A DNA stretch of 64,000 nucleotides from Victivallis lenta (GCF_009695545.1 NZ_VUNS01000007.1:62001-126000); one strand, 5' to 3'. Positions 21,478 to 30,666 are shown, counted from the first letter of the stretch. Made by a program: numbers and translations. Notes: generated by a model from the sequence alone, not told the origin.

Positions 21478-22569
21478 TCAGGCAAATTTCTCGTTGATCT
21501 TCCAGAGCGTTCCGCCCGGCTGGAGAACGGGCGAGAGCAGTCGCTGTTCGTGATTTCCGGCCTTCCAGCCCTGCAGGACCCGGAACACCTCGCGGCAGAT
21601 TTCACCGACCGGCTGGGCGACGCTCGTGAGCGGCGGATCGTTCCGCCGTCCGGCCGCCAGCCCGTCGAAGCCGATGAGCGCGATGTCGCGGCCGGGTTCG
21701 AGGCCGAATTCCCGGATCGCTTCCGCCGCGGCCAGCGCGCCGCAGTCGGAAATCGCAAAGACTCCGTCCGGGCGCCGCCCCGATTTCAGGACGGCCAGCA
21801 TTTTCGCATAGGCCAGCCCCGCGCGGTCGTCCTCAACCCGGACCTCGCAGTCGACCACGGCCGGTTCGAGGCCGGAGAGCTCGGCGATTTCCAGGAAACC
21901 CTGCAGTCGCTGAGCGCTCTGCCGCAGCATCGGTTCGCAGAGCAGGACCGCGAGGTCGCGGCAGCCGCTTTCGAGCAGCGCGCGGGCCGCGATCATGCCG
22001 CCGCGACGGTTGTCGGTCGCGATATTGCCGACGTTGATGTTGCCGAGCTCGCAGTCGATCACGATGAGCGGAAGCTCGTCGTATTTGCCGAGTACGCCGA
22101 GCTGGCGCATCGTGAACGCCTCGGTCGGCGGCAGGTAGACGACTGCGTCGCCGGGTTCGGCCGAGCGTTCGAGCCCGGCGAGAAATTCGTCGTGCGTCCG
22201 GACCTGCGTATGGACCACCCGCCGGTGCGCCCGGCGCGCCTCGCGCCGCAGCTCCTCGACGAGCCATGCCGCGTAGTCGTCGTCGGGCTTTCCGCCGACC
22301 GGAGAGGTGAAGAGCCCGAGCCGCGGCCAGGCGGCCTCCTCAAGCAGCGTCTCCGCCTGCGGTTCGAGATAGGTGCCGGAGCCGCGAATCCGCCGTACGA
22401 AGCCCTCCTGCTCAAGCTCCTTCATGACCAGCCGGACCGTCGCATAGCTGGCCAGCACTTCCGCCGCCAGTTCCTTCTCGGTCGGCATTTTCCGGCTCCC
22501 CTCGGCCAGCCGCCGCCGCATGCGGTCCAGAATATATCTGCGCGTCTCCGCAAACAGTGAATCGCCCAT
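21478..22569 (-). CDS. GntR/LacI-type hybrid transcription regulator
   Basis: This 363-aa regulator has an N-terminal winged helix of the GntR type (about residues 8-70: MPTEKELAAEVLASYATVRL, then RRIRGSGTYLEP). A periplasmic-binding-protein-like sensor domain as in LacI/GalR follows (YLPPTEAFTMRQLG, DIALIGFDGLAAGRRNDPPLTSV). It probably senses a sugar released by the enzymes it controls. It is the head gene of the minus-strand operon down to 13936, and its promoter overlaps a nested palindrome, so autoregulation is likely. It is divergent from a second GntR gene. Confidence 0.88.
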   Translation of the reverse strand: MGDSLFAETRRYILDRMRRRLAEGSRKMPTEKELAAEVLASYATVRLVMKELEQEGFVRRIRGSGTYLEPQAETLLEEAAWPRLGLFTSPVGGKPDDDYAAWLVEELRREARRAHRRVVHTQVRTHDEFLAGLERSAEPGDAVVYLPPTEAFTMRQLGVLGKYDELPLIVIDCELGNINVGNIATDNRRGGMIAARALLESGCRDLAVLLCEPMLRQSAQRLQGFLEIAELSGLEPAVVDCEVRVEDDRAGLAYAKMLAVLKSGRRPDGVFAISDCGALAAAEAIREFGLEPGRDIALIGFDGLAAGRRNDPPLTSVAQPVGEICREVFRVLQGWKAGNHEQRLLSPVLQPGGTLWKINEKFA

Positions 22570-22581
22570 TTCACCCTCTCA

Positions 22582-22633
22582 GTGTCAATAGTGCTAATGA
22601 AAAATTAATTTTATTTAGCAATAATTATGACAC
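22582..22633 (-). promoter_or_regulatory. Nested palindromic operator of minus-strand gntR
   Basis: GTGTCA (22582-22587) mirrors TGACAC (22628-22633), and TGCTAA (22592-22597) mirrors TTAGCA (22615-22620). The right arms overlap the -10 region of the promoter at 22624-22652. Confidence 0.5.
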
Positions 22634-22652
22634 AGAACAAAACCGATGTCAA
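22624..22652 (-). promoter_or_regulatory. Promoter of minus-strand gntR operon
   Basis: Read on the minus strand: TTGACA (22652-22647), a 17-bp spacer and CATAAT (22629-22624). This is close to the sigma-70 consensus. Confidence 0.65.
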
Positions 22653-22691
22653 GAGTCCGACGATAAAAAAGTTGATTTTCCGCATTCCTGC

Positions 22692-22737
22692 TTGATTTTG
22701 CCGTGGACAGGATTTATTGTAATCCTGTTATGGATTA
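22692..22737 (+). promoter_or_regulatory. Promoter and operator of plus-strand gntR
   Basis: TTGATT (22692-22697), a 17-bp spacer and TATTGT (22715-22720) are followed at once by the perfect palindrome TAATCCTGTTATGGATTA (22720-22737), about 20 bp before the ATG. The same half-sites and spacing recur at 23923-23940. Confidence 0.6.
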
Positions 22738-22757
22738 TAAATGACGGGAGAACGATC

Positions 22758-23846
22758 ATGATTTTCGGCCAGAACCTCGGCAGGCAGACGGAGAAGGCGA
22801 AACAGGGAATCCTGCGCTATATCTGGGACCGGAAGCTGAAGGCGGGCGACAAGATTCCGGCTCAGGCCGAGTTGAGCCGCCACCTCGGGCTCGGCTGCGC
22901 AACGCTCGACCGGGCGGTGAAATCGCTGGTGCAGGACGGTGTTCTCGAATCGCGCCGCCGGGTCGGCGTCTTCGTCCGCAACGCGAGCCCGGAAGGGCTG
23001 CCGGGCCGGTCGATCGGCGTGGCCGGGCTGCTGCTCGACACGCCGCACATGTTCAACTGGAGCATGGCCTACGCCCTTCAGAGCGAACTGCAGAGGAACG
23101 GCTGCCAGTGTACGATGTTCCCGTTCCGCGACGGTTACCGGAAACACCCGGAGTTTTCCGATTTCCCGGGCCTCGAATACGCGGTCGGCCAGGGCGGGCT
23201 GCACGGGCTGATCAGCATCGCGGACTTTTTTCCGGACAAGCTTCTCTCCGGGCTCGAAAATGCCGGGCTTCAGCTCTGTTTCAGCGGTTCTCCGGCACTC
23301 GCCGACTGCGGCGTATTCATCGACACGGTCGGCTTTATGCTTGAATCGCTCGAAAAGCTGCGGGAACGGGGGTTCCGTTCCCCGCGCGTGCTGGTCGGGC
23401 CCGGTCCGCTGCGTCACTTCAGCCTTCCGCGCCTCGCCCAGTTTCTCGGGCACTGGCCGGAATGCCGGGTTCCGCTCGACGATCTCTATCTCGAGGGCTA
23501 CGGCCTCGAGCATGGCCGGACGGCGGCCCGGAACGTGCTGGCTCTGCCCCCCGCCGAACGTCCCGACTGCATGGTGCTGTGCGACGACATCATCGCGCAG
23601 GGCTTTTTTTCGGAGCTCGTCCGCCGGCAGGGCAGCCGCATCGGCTACATGCCGCCCGGCTTCTGCCTGCGCAACCGCAACGCGCCGATTGATTTTCCGT
23701 GCCGCGACGTCGTCAACTACGAGGTCGACTGCCGCAGGATCGCGGAGCTGACGGTGAGGATGCTGCTCACGCGGCTGCGCACCGGCAGCGGCGAACCGGC
23801 CGTGCAATGGCTGCTGCCGGCGCCGGAAAAAACGGCGGCGGAGTGA
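22758..23846 (+). CDS. GntR-type transcription regulator with effector domain
   Basis: This 362-aa regulator starts at MIFGQNLGRQTEKAKQGI (22758) next to the promoter; the frame is open upstream but that stretch carries the promoter and operator. The GntR winged helix is at residues about 10-75 (KIPAQAELSRHLGLGCATLD, then ESRRRVGVFV). A LacI-like ligand-binding domain follows (SIGVAGLLLDTPHM, DCMVLCDDIIAQGFF). It precedes a prepilin/DUF4838/solute-binding operon and shares a palindromic operator with that operon's promoter, so it probably represses both. Confidence 0.87.
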   Translation: MIFGQNLGRQTEKAKQGILRYIWDRKLKAGDKIPAQAELSRHLGLGCATLDRAVKSLVQDGVLESRRRVGVFVRNASPEGLPGRSIGVAGLLLDTPHMFNWSMAYALQSELQRNGCQCTMFPFRDGYRKHPEFSDFPGLEYAVGQGGLHGLISIADFFPDKLLSGLENAGLQLCFSGSPALADCGVFIDTVGFMLESLEKLRERGFRSPRVLVGPGPLRHFSLPRLAQFLGHWPECRVPLDDLYLEGYGLEHGRTAARNVLALPPAERPDCMVLCDDIIAQGFFSELVRRQGSRIGYMPPGFCLRNRNAPIDFPCRDVVNYEVDCRRIAELTVRMLLTRLRTGSGEPAVQWLLPAPEKTAAE

Positions 23847-23885
23847 GACGGCCGTAAAATATTGCAAACTTTCCTGATTCCGCTC

Positions 23886-23940
23886 TTGACATTGGCATCG
23901 AAATCCAGTATAATTAATATTGTAATCCAAAAACAGATTA
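23886..23940 (+). promoter_or_regulatory. Consensus promoter with shared GntR operator
   Basis: TTGACA (23886-23891), a 17-bp spacer and TATAAT (23909-23914) give a perfect sigma-70 promoter. Downstream, TAATCC-AAAAAC-AGATTA (23923-23940) repeats the gntR operator with one mismatch. Confidence 0.75.
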
Positions 23941-23973
23941 ACCGGACCTCCACACAACAGAAGGGATGAAACA

Positions 23974-24657
23974 ATGAAAAGACGGACCTTTACCCTGATC
24001 GAACTCCTGGTGGTGATTGCGATCATCGCAATCCTCGCATCCATGCTGCTGCCGGCGCTGAATCAGGCACGGGAACGGGCGCGCAGCGCAACCTGCGCGA
24101 ACAACCTGAAGCAGTGCATGTCGGCCATGCTGTTGTACGCCAATGACTTCAAGGGACTGATCAAAGGTTACTCCGCCGAAACGTCTCCGGATGTGACCTG
24201 GAGCAGTGCGCTGATCGACGACGGTTATCTGCCGGAGGATGCGCCGGTGACCTACTGCGTTTCCCCTTATGATAAATACAGAACCTACGGCGTGCTGAAC
24301 ATCAAGGACAACCAGACCTTTTACAACAGCGTGAAGGCGGAATGGGGCGACTTCGGCGTCGCGCCCCTGCACTGGACCAGGATGTATTTCGATACCGGGC
24401 GCATGCGGCAGGCCTCGCGGGTGTTCCTGCTTGCGGATACGTATACGGCTTCCGTCGGAGGGACTTATATGGGGCGGAATTTCTATACCTTTTCTCCGGT
24501 TATCGTTTATGAGAACAGCGCCGCAGGCCTGCGTCATACCGGCACCTGCAACATGGCGTTCGGCGACGGGCATGTGGCCGGTCTGAAGAAGAACGACCTG
24601 AAGGAACGCGGCTTCACCGTCGCCGTCGAGAACGACGTGCTTAAAACCTCGCTCTGA
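23974..24657 (+). CDS. Prepilin-type protein with H-x9-DG domain
   Basis: This 227-aa pseudopilin begins [20 protein letters not shown] after AAGGGA. The helix ends [17 protein letters not shown]. The signature H-x9-DG is intact ([15 protein letters not shown]). It is the first gene after a consensus promoter and 25 bp ahead of the DUF4838-type enzyme gene. Confidence 0.9.
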   Translation: MKRRTFTLIELLVVIAIIAILASMLLPALNQARERARSATCANNLKQCMSAMLLYANDFKGLIKGYSAETSPDVTWSSALIDDGYLPEDAPVTYCVSPYDKYRTYGVLNIKDNQTFYNSVKAEWGDFGVAPLHWTRMYFDTGRMRQASRVFLLADTYTASVGGTYMGRNFYTFSPVIVYENSAAGLRHTGTCNMAFGDGHVAGLKKNDLKERGFTVAVENDVLKTSL

Positions 24658-24682
24658 CCATCCGGAAAAGGAAATGAGAACC

Positions 24683-26941
24683 ATGTGGAAAATCACGATC
24701 CTGCTGTGCTGCCTGCTGGGCCTTTCGCTGTCGGGTGCCGAACTTCTGACTGAAGGCGGAAGGAGCCGCTATGAAATCGTCCTGCCGGCCGATGCCGTGC
24801 CGGCTGAGCAGACCGCGGCGAGGGAATTGCAGTCATTTCTGAAACAGATTTCTGGAGTGGAACTGCCGATTGTCGCCTCCCCGTCCGGTCCGGCGATTTT
24901 CATCGGCCAATCTCCGGAAACCGCCTCGGCGCTCGGGATTCCGGACTGGAAGCGGCTGAAGCCGGACGAGATCCGGCTGAAGAGCGCCGGCGGCAATCTG
25001 TATCTGGCCGGGGATCGGCCGCGCGGTACGCTCTACGCCGTTTACGAACTGCTGGAGAAGGAGTTCGGAGTCCGCTTCTGGACGGCTGACGCCACGCACG
25101 TTCCGAAGCGGGAAAAGCTCGAATTGCCGCAGATTGACCTGCGATATGCTCCTCCGTTCGAAGTCCGGGCGGCCGGTTACGACCTCATCAGGCACGACCC
25201 TCGCTTTTCTGCCCGTACCCGGAATAACGGACACGGAGTTGTGGATTCGGTCGAATGGGGCGGTTCGGAGCAGCTGCTCGGCGGCGTCCACACCTTCAGT
25301 GAAAACATGCCGCTGTTCTCCCGGGACAAGGATTTTGCGTCCCATCCGGAATGGTTTTCCGAACGGGACGGGAAGCGGGTTCCGCGCCAGCTTTGCCTGA
25401 GCAACCCGGAAATGCGAAAGGAGCTGACGCGGCGCGTCCTCGAACGGTTGCGGAATTACCCGGAGACACGTTATATTTCGGTCTCTCAGGACGACAATCA
25501 CGATTTCTGCCGGTGCGCGGCGTGCGAAGCGTTCGTCAAGTCGCACGGCAGCCAGTCAGACCTGCTGATCGACGCTATTAACCAGGTGGCCGCGGCGGTG
25601 GAAAAGGAGTTTCCCGGCGTTTATGTCGAAACCCTGGCATATTACTACACGCGAAGCGCCCCGAAACGGGTCCGGGCCCGGCGGAACGTGGTCGTGCGCT
25701 ACTGCACGATCGAAGCCGCCAGTTTTCACCCGCTGGAGTCCGAAGCCAACCGGGCGTTGGAGCAGGACCTGCAGGAGTGGTCGCGCATGGCGGACCATTT
25801 CATGATCTGGAACTATGTCACCGATTTTACAAAATATTACCAGCCGCACCCGAACTGGCATACAGCGGCGCCTGATCTGCGCTTTTTCCGGAAGTGCGGC
25901 GCAATTTCAATCTATGAACAGGGTTCGTGGAACGGCGGCGGGGCAGTCGCCGACCTCGCCGACCTGCGGGCATGGCTTCTCAGCAAGCTGCTCTGGAATC
26001 CGGATCTCGACACGGAGAAGCTGATGGATGAATTCGTCACCGGCTACTACGGCCCCGCGGCCCCGGCCGTAAAGAGTTATCTGCAGGTGATGGAACAGTC
26101 CGCCCGGCGTCGTCCCGACTGCCGGAACACCTGCTATGCGCCTTCCACGGCAGGCTGGCTGGAGCCTGCCGTGCTGGTGAAAAGCTACCGGGAGATGGAA
26201 CAGGCCTACGGGCGCGTCAAGGATGATCCGGTTTACGGGCCGCGCATGGCCGCCGCGACCGTGCCGATCCGCGCGGCGCTGCTTGAGCGCCGGGAACTAT
26301 TGAGCCCGCCTGCCGGAAAACGGCTGCCGGAATTGCAGGACGTCGATGTGAATCAGGCTGCCGTCGAAACCGTTTCCCGGATGAAGCGGGCCGGAGTTGC
26401 CCGCGTGAATGAGGGTGGACTATCCCCCGATGAGTGGGTGGAACAAACCGCCCGGGGGTACGGAGTGCTCCCGAATGACGGAGAACGCCCGACTGCGGCC
26501 GGCTCCGGCCCTTACCATGCTTGGAGCATCCGCAAGGCGGCCGAGCTGCACGCTCTGGGCCGGGAGCTCTTCTGGGAGAAAGACCCGGCGGCCAGCGTCG
26601 GCGAAGCGGCCCGGATGCCGAACACTCACAATGAATGGCATATCCAGGGTTTCGGATTTCCGGCCGGAACATTCGAGCTCTATGCCGAGCTGCGCTGCGA
26701 CAGCGGTGCTCCTGCCGGAAACGCAATCCGGGTCGGCACCTACGACTGGAGCAGGCGCCGGGAATTCCACCGCGACATCCCTGCCGCCGAGATCTCAGGA
26801 GAGAACTATCGGGCCGTCCGGATCGGGACGGTGACGTTGAATGACGACATCTGCATCTTCATCGCGCCGGTCGTCAATCCTGCCGTCCGGAATGTCTGGA
26901 TCGACCGGATCATCCTGATCCCCCGGAAGAGCGGAAGATAA
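24683..26941 (+). CDS. Secreted DUF4838-type, alpha-glucuronidase-like protein
   Basis: This 752-aa exported protein has signal peptide MWKITILLCCLLGLSLSGAE (ATG 24683, 11 nt after AAGG; the ATG at 24674 is too close to it). The N-terminal domain (ADAVPAEQTAARELQSFLK, then GDRPRGTLYAVYELLEKEFG) matches the domain that precedes the barrel in GH20/GH67-like enzymes. A DUF4838-like region follows (RYISVSQDDNHDFCRCAACE, YYTRSAPKRVRA). The C-terminal 180 residues form a sandwich. Substrate and catalysis are not established. It overlaps the next gene by one base (TAATG). Confidence 0.8.
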   Translation: MWKITILLCCLLGLSLSGAELLTEGGRSRYEIVLPADAVPAEQTAARELQSFLKQISGVELPIVASPSGPAIFIGQSPETASALGIPDWKRLKPDEIRLKSAGGNLYLAGDRPRGTLYAVYELLEKEFGVRFWTADATHVPKREKLELPQIDLRYAPPFEVRAAGYDLIRHDPRFSARTRNNGHGVVDSVEWGGSEQLLGGVHTFSENMPLFSRDKDFASHPEWFSERDGKRVPRQLCLSNPEMRKELTRRVLERLRNYPETRYISVSQDDNHDFCRCAACEAFVKSHGSQSDLLIDAINQVAAAVEKEFPGVYVETLAYYYTRSAPKRVRARRNVVVRYCTIEAASFHPLESEANRALEQDLQEWSRMADHFMIWNYVTDFTKYYQPHPNWHTAAPDLRFFRKCGAISIYEQGSWNGGGAVADLADLRAWLLSKLLWNPDLDTEKLMDEFVTGYYGPAAPAVKSYLQVMEQSARRRPDCRNTCYAPSTAGWLEPAVLVKSYREMEQAYGRVKDDPVYGPRMAAATVPIRAALLERRELLSPPAGKRLPELQDVDVNQAAVETVSRMKRAGVARVNEGGLSPDEWVEQTARGYGVLPNDGERPTAAGSGPYHAWSIRKAAELHALGRELFWEKDPAASVGEAARMPNTHNEWHIQGFGFPAGTFELYAELRCDSGAPAGNAIRVGTYDWSRRREFHRDIPAAEISGENYRAVRIGTVTLNDDICIFIAPVVNPAVRNVWIDRIILIPRKSGR

Positions 26942-28422
26942 TGCGCCGCATCTTCCTCATCCTGTTCGTCCTGCTTGCGCTGGCATCGGCTGCGACCTGG
27001 TACACGCTGCAGGAGCGCTCGGCGCATCCGCAGATCGTCTGGACCGCCGGGCTTTCACCGGACCGGGTCGAACAGGTCGAAGCGTTCCACGGGTGGCTGC
27101 GCGCAAACGGGTATGTCGACAAGGACGGCGAACTGCTGTTTACCGTCCGGCTCGAGACGACCGACAACCAGAGCGCGTTGATCCAGGCGGTTTCCGGCAT
27201 GGCCGGCGATCTTATCGATCATGTGCCTGTAAAGCGGTTTGCTCCGATGGGCGTCCTCGAGGAGATCACCGGGTTCGCCCGTGAAAACGGGCTCGACCCG
27301 GCCGCCGGATACGGCGAGGCGGCCGGCGACCTGCTGATGTACGGCGGGAAGCAGTACGCATATTTCTGCAATCTCGCCACGCGCGGACTTCTCCTCAATC
27401 TCGATCTGTTCGAAAAATACGGCGTCGAACCGCCGCCGGAGGAGTGGACTCCGGCCGACTTTGAACGGATCGGCCGGGAATTCGTCCGCAAGGCGAACGC
27501 GGGCCGTCCGCGGCAGGAGGTCTTCTTTTCCGGCGCCATGCCGCAGGCCATCCTGCCGCTGGCCCGGAGCCTCGGCGCGGACGTCTTCAACGAGACGCTG
27601 ACCGCTGCGACGCTGACGGACCCCGCCTTCGTCCGGGCGCTCGAAACCTATTACGGCTGGGTTTACCGGCATCACCTGATCCCGACCGCCGCCGAGGCCA
27701 CCTCCACGGAGAGCGAGGGCACCAGCGTGAACAGCGAAGCGACGCCGCAACTCGCGGCCGGCCGCTACGGCATGATCCTGACCGGCCGCTATGTGAATAT
27801 GGATCTGCGCCGGTTCCGGAACGGCAGATTCCGTCTCGCTTTCGTGCAGCTGCCGGAATGGGAGTACAAAAACCTGGTCACCACCTCGCGCAACACCGCG
27901 ATCTACAAAGGCTCGAAACACAAGGAGCAGGCCAGGCTGTTCCTGAAGTTCCTGGCGGCGAAGGAGTACAACGATCTCATCATCCGCAGCTCCGACGGAC
28001 TGCCGCCGAATCCGGAGTGGGCAGAGGGCAATCCGGAGTTCCGGACCCCGCCGGGGCGGGAGTTCGAGGGAGATCTCCACGACAACGAACTCAAATGGAC
28101 GCTTTCGATCGGGATTCCGGAAAGCCAGAGTCCGTACTATCCGCTCGGCGACAATAAACTCTCCTACGCCTTTGCGAAGGTCGAAAGCAAACTCGCTTCT
28201 CCGGAGGAGGCGCTGAAGCAGGCGGAGGAGGCGATCAATTACTCGATCCGGTCAACCGTCGAAGGAACCGCCTCGCTGCAGGAGGAGTACCGCGCCGCCT
28301 GCGAACGTCAGCGGCAGATCGACCACCGGAAAGCCGCCGGAGAGAAGATTCCGGCCGGCTGGATCCGAAATCCGTTCTACCGCAAATTCTACCGCGACAG
28401 GGGAATGCTGGCCGATCACTGA
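26941..28422 (+). CDS. Extracellular solute-binding protein, family 1-like
   Basis: This 493-aa protein has an N-terminal export or anchor segment (MRRIFLILFVLLALASAATW) without a lipobox Cys. The body has the shape of an ABC sugar-binding protein: LLLNLDLFEKYGVEPPPEEW (hinge region), MILTGRYVNM and KHKEQARLFLKFLAAKEYND near the C-terminus. The C-terminal 120 residues are longer and more charged than usual. Translation is coupled to the DUF4838 gene. No permease or ATPase lies nearby, so it either serves a distant transporter or only senses substrate (inference). Confidence 0.8.
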   Translation: MRRIFLILFVLLALASAATWYTLQERSAHPQIVWTAGLSPDRVEQVEAFHGWLRANGYVDKDGELLFTVRLETTDNQSALIQAVSGMAGDLIDHVPVKRFAPMGVLEEITGFARENGLDPAAGYGEAAGDLLMYGGKQYAYFCNLATRGLLLNLDLFEKYGVEPPPEEWTPADFERIGREFVRKANAGRPRQEVFFSGAMPQAILPLARSLGADVFNETLTAATLTDPAFVRALETYYGWVYRHHLIPTAAEATSTESEGTSVNSEATPQLAAGRYGMILTGRYVNMDLRRFRNGRFRLAFVQLPEWEYKNLVTTSRNTAIYKGSKHKEQARLFLKFLAAKEYNDLIIRSSDGLPPNPEWAEGNPEFRTPPGREFEGDLHDNELKWTLSIGIPESQSPYYPLGDNKLSYAFAKVESKLASPEEALKQAEEAINYSIRSTVEGTASLQEEYRAACERQRQIDHRKAAGEKIPAGWIRNPFYRKFYRDRGMLADH

Positions 28423-28433
28423 CCGTTCGGCGA

Positions 28434-28499
28434 CGGACTGTCCGCCCGGGCAGTCCGGCCCGGACTTTCGCCGCACTCTGCGCCGCGCGGCGAAAGTCC
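28434..28499. terminator. Double hairpin between convergent genes
   Basis: CGGACTG/CAGTCCG (28434-28440, 28451-28457) is followed by a perfect 13-bp stem (28462-28474 with 28487-28499). The second stem ends 9 bp from the tonB-like stop codon. There is no clear T tract. Confidence 0.6.
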
Positions 28500-28508
28500 T
28501 CCTCCGGC

Positions 28509-29441
28509 TCAATCCTGGGTGCGGAGGATCATCTGAATGGAAGTGCTGCCGTTGCTCGGCGCCGGAACCCGGTCCAGGTTCGCCAGCATCCGCTGAACCG
28601 ATTCGTCCATGGAACGGTTTCCGCTGCGCCTGATGATCCGCGCATCGGTCACCCGGCCGTCCCCCGCGATCGCAAGTTGAATCGTGACCTGGGGACGCGC
28701 ATCGCCGAGCAGCGACCCGGGCGGTTCGGACCAGCGCATTTTGATGTAGTTGCCGAGCCGGCTCCAGTAACGTTCGTCTTCGCCCTTTGCTCCGCCGCCG
28801 GGTGTTCCGTTGTTCTGCTTTCCGTAAGTCTGCGCCCGGTCGGCGTTTCCGATCGGAACGGCCATGTTCGTGTTGCTGCCGCCGCCGTCGCCGTATTTCG
28901 TCGCATTCCTGCGCGCAAGGGCGACCTGTTCGGCGGCGGAGAGCTGCCGCGGGCGCTGCTGCGTCGCCGGTTTCCGCTGCGTCGTCTGCCGGGCCGGCTG
29001 CTTCTGCACCGGCTTTTTCACGACCGGCGGCTTCGGCGTCGGTTTCCGCACGACCGGCGGTTTGGGGCTCGGCTTCTTCACCGCCGGTTTCGGGACCGGC
29101 GGCGGCTCGGGCGGTTTCGGGGACGGCGGCACGGGTTTCGGCGGCTCCGGAGCCGGCGGTTCGGGCGCCGGCGGTTCCGGCGGACCCGGATTCGGCGACG
29201 GACGCAGCCGCGACGGCGGCCCGACCTCTTCTCCGGTCGAAAGCGGCCCGACCAGCTTCACCTTGAACGCACTCTCCTGCGGAGTGAGCCAGTTCCGGTA
29301 AAGCACATAGCCGAGCGGCCCGAAGATCACGAGGCAGTGGATGGCGACAACCTGCGCTCCGATCGAAAAACGGAGCTTGTGCGATGTCAGCGGCTGCGGC
29401 TCCTGCGGCCGCAGCGGCGGGGCGACCGGATTCTGTCTCAT
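28509..29441 (-). CDS. TonB/TolA-like energy transducer
   Basis: This 310-aa protein couples the ExbB-ExbD motor to the outer membrane. A short cytoplasmic start is followed by one membrane segment (about residues 25-45: FSIGAQVVAIHCLVIFGPLG). A long Pro-rich periplasmic spacer with PEPP, PKPP and KPVVKKP repeats covers about 80-165. A C-terminal TonB-type domain follows (IQLAIAGDGRVTDARIIRRS, then MLANLDRVPAP). It starts directly after the exbD stop. TolA function is an alternative; no TonB-dependent receptor is in the window. Confidence 0.85.
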   Translation of the reverse strand: MRQNPVAPPLRPQEPQPLTSHKLRFSIGAQVVAIHCLVIFGPLGYVLYRNWLTPQESAFKVKLVGPLSTGEEVGPPSRLRPSPNPGPPEPPAPEPPAPEPPKPVPPSPKPPEPPPVPKPAVKKPSPKPPVVRKPTPKPPVVKKPVQKQPARQTTQRKPATQQRPRQLSAAEQVALARRNATKYGDGGGSNTNMAVPIGNADRAQTYGKQNNGTPGGGAKGEDERYWSRLGNYIKMRWSEPPGSLLGDARPQVTIQLAIAGDGRVTDARIIRRSGNRSMDESVQRMLANLDRVPAPSNGSTSIQMILRTQD

Positions 29442-29852
29442 TTACTTGCCCTCCGCTTGTGTGACCAGTGAAACATCCTGAAAACCGGCGCGGCGAATCA
29501 GCGCCATAAGCTCGATCACATCGTTGTAGGTGCGCGAACCGTCCGCCCGCAGCAGAAGCTGGGTTTTGGGCTCGCTCTCCTTCAGCCGCGCCAGGAGCGC
29601 CGGCAGCTCTTCGCGCGTGACCGTATCCTTGTCGAGCATGATCGTGCCGGTCTTGGTCAGCGTCACGCTCTTGAAATTGTCCTCCGGCAGCTTGTCGCTG
29701 TTCATCTCCGGCGGAGAAATGTTCGTGCCGTACTCCATCAGCGGCATCGTGATCATGAAGACGATGAGGAGCAGGAACGTCAGGTCCAGCAGCGGCGTGA
29801 CGTTGATCTGGTCGATGGCGGCCATCTGCCGTCTTTTGCGGCGGCCCCTCAT
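29442..29852 (-). CDS. exbD: ExbD/TolR biopolymer transport protein
   Basis: This 136-aa inner-membrane protein has the conserved INVTPLLDLTFLLLIVFMI start, including the Asp in the membrane segment that carries protons. A periplasmic domain (LLLRADGSRTYNDVIELMAL) follows. It abuts exbB (1-bp gap) and the TonB-like gene (0-bp gap), so the three form one operon. ExbD and TolR cannot be separated by sequence alone; the Pro-rich partner favours ExbD. Confidence 0.92.
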   Translation of the reverse strand: MRGRRKRRQMAAIDQINVTPLLDLTFLLLIVFMITMPLMEYGTNISPPEMNSDKLPEDNFKSVTLTKTGTIMLDKDTVTREELPALLARLKESEPKTQLLLRADGSRTYNDVIELMALIRRAGFQDVSLVTQAEGK

Positions 29853-29853
29853 C

Positions 29854-30645
29854 TCACTCCTCCTCCCCCGCGGCGGCCGCTTTCGCCTCGGCGGCCAGCT
29901 CCCGGGCGATGCTCAGCTGTTCGAGCTTGATCCGCGCCATGAATTCATCCGAAAAGTTGTCGAGCTGGGTTGCGATGTTGCGGATCGTCGAAGTCAGCAG
30001 ATTGTAGCCGATCAGCGACGGAATCGCGACGACGAGCCCGGCCACCGTGGTCAGCAGCGCGCCCGCCACGCCCGGCGCCAGCGCCGAGAAATCCGACTTT
30101 CCCGCCGCCGCGATGCCGCAGAAGGCGAGCATGACGCCCCAGACCGTGCCGAAAAGCCCGAGGAACGGGCTTACGCTGACCATCGTGGCCAGGAAGCCGA
30201 CCCGGGTTTCTAGTTCGATCTCCTGCCCCGAGACCTCGCTGATCAGGACCGCCTCGATCGCGTTGTACTGCGCTTCGGAGAGTTTGGTCGGGCGCACCGA
30301 AATGCCGGAACTGTGGCTGAAGGTCGCCGGGTCGCTCTCGTAGAATTCGAGCAGCTTTTCGACGCCCTGGTTGTAGATCTGCGCGGCCGGGCTCGCATTG
30401 CCGGCCGCCTCGCGCAGCAGCTGCGGATTCGTGATGGTCTTCTTGTTCGACTTGAAGCGCGCGACGAACTGGCGCGACAGCTTTTTCGCGCGGTAGAGCG
30501 AAATGCCCTTTTCGATCATGACCGACCAGGTGAAGGTCGAGATGACCAGCAGGAGGACGACGATCCCTTTGCCGACCATGTCGCTGTTTTCAAACGCATA
30601 ATAAACGCCGGGGGAGGCCGCGATGACGGATGGAAGTGAGAACAT
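29854..30645 (-). CDS. exbB: ExbB/TolQ/MotA-type proton channel
   Basis: This 263-aa protein (from MFSLPSV, ten bases after CGGAG; a GTG start at 30678 is less likely) energises the TonB-like transducer with the proton gradient. Three membrane segments are visible: GIVVLLLVISTFTWSVMIEK, FLATMVSVSPFLGLFGTVWG with the family signature, and ALLTTVAGLVVAIPSLIGYN. It is the first gene of the exbB-exbD-tonB operon and is divergent from the ROK kinase operon. Confidence 0.92.
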   Translation of the reverse strand: MFSLPSVIAASPGVYYAFENSDMVGKGIVVLLLVISTFTWSVMIEKGISLYRAKKLSRQFVARFKSNKKTITNPQLLREAAGNASPAAQIYNQGVEKLLEFYESDPATFSHSSGISVRPTKLSEAQYNAIEAVLISEVSGQEIELETRVGFLATMVSVSPFLGLFGTVWGVMLAFCGIAAAGKSDFSALAPGVAGALLTTVAGLVVAIPSLIGYNLLTSTIRNIATQLDNFSDEFMARIKLEQLSIARELAAEAKAAAAGEEE

Positions 30646-30666
30646 ATTGAAAAAACTCCGAGAAAG

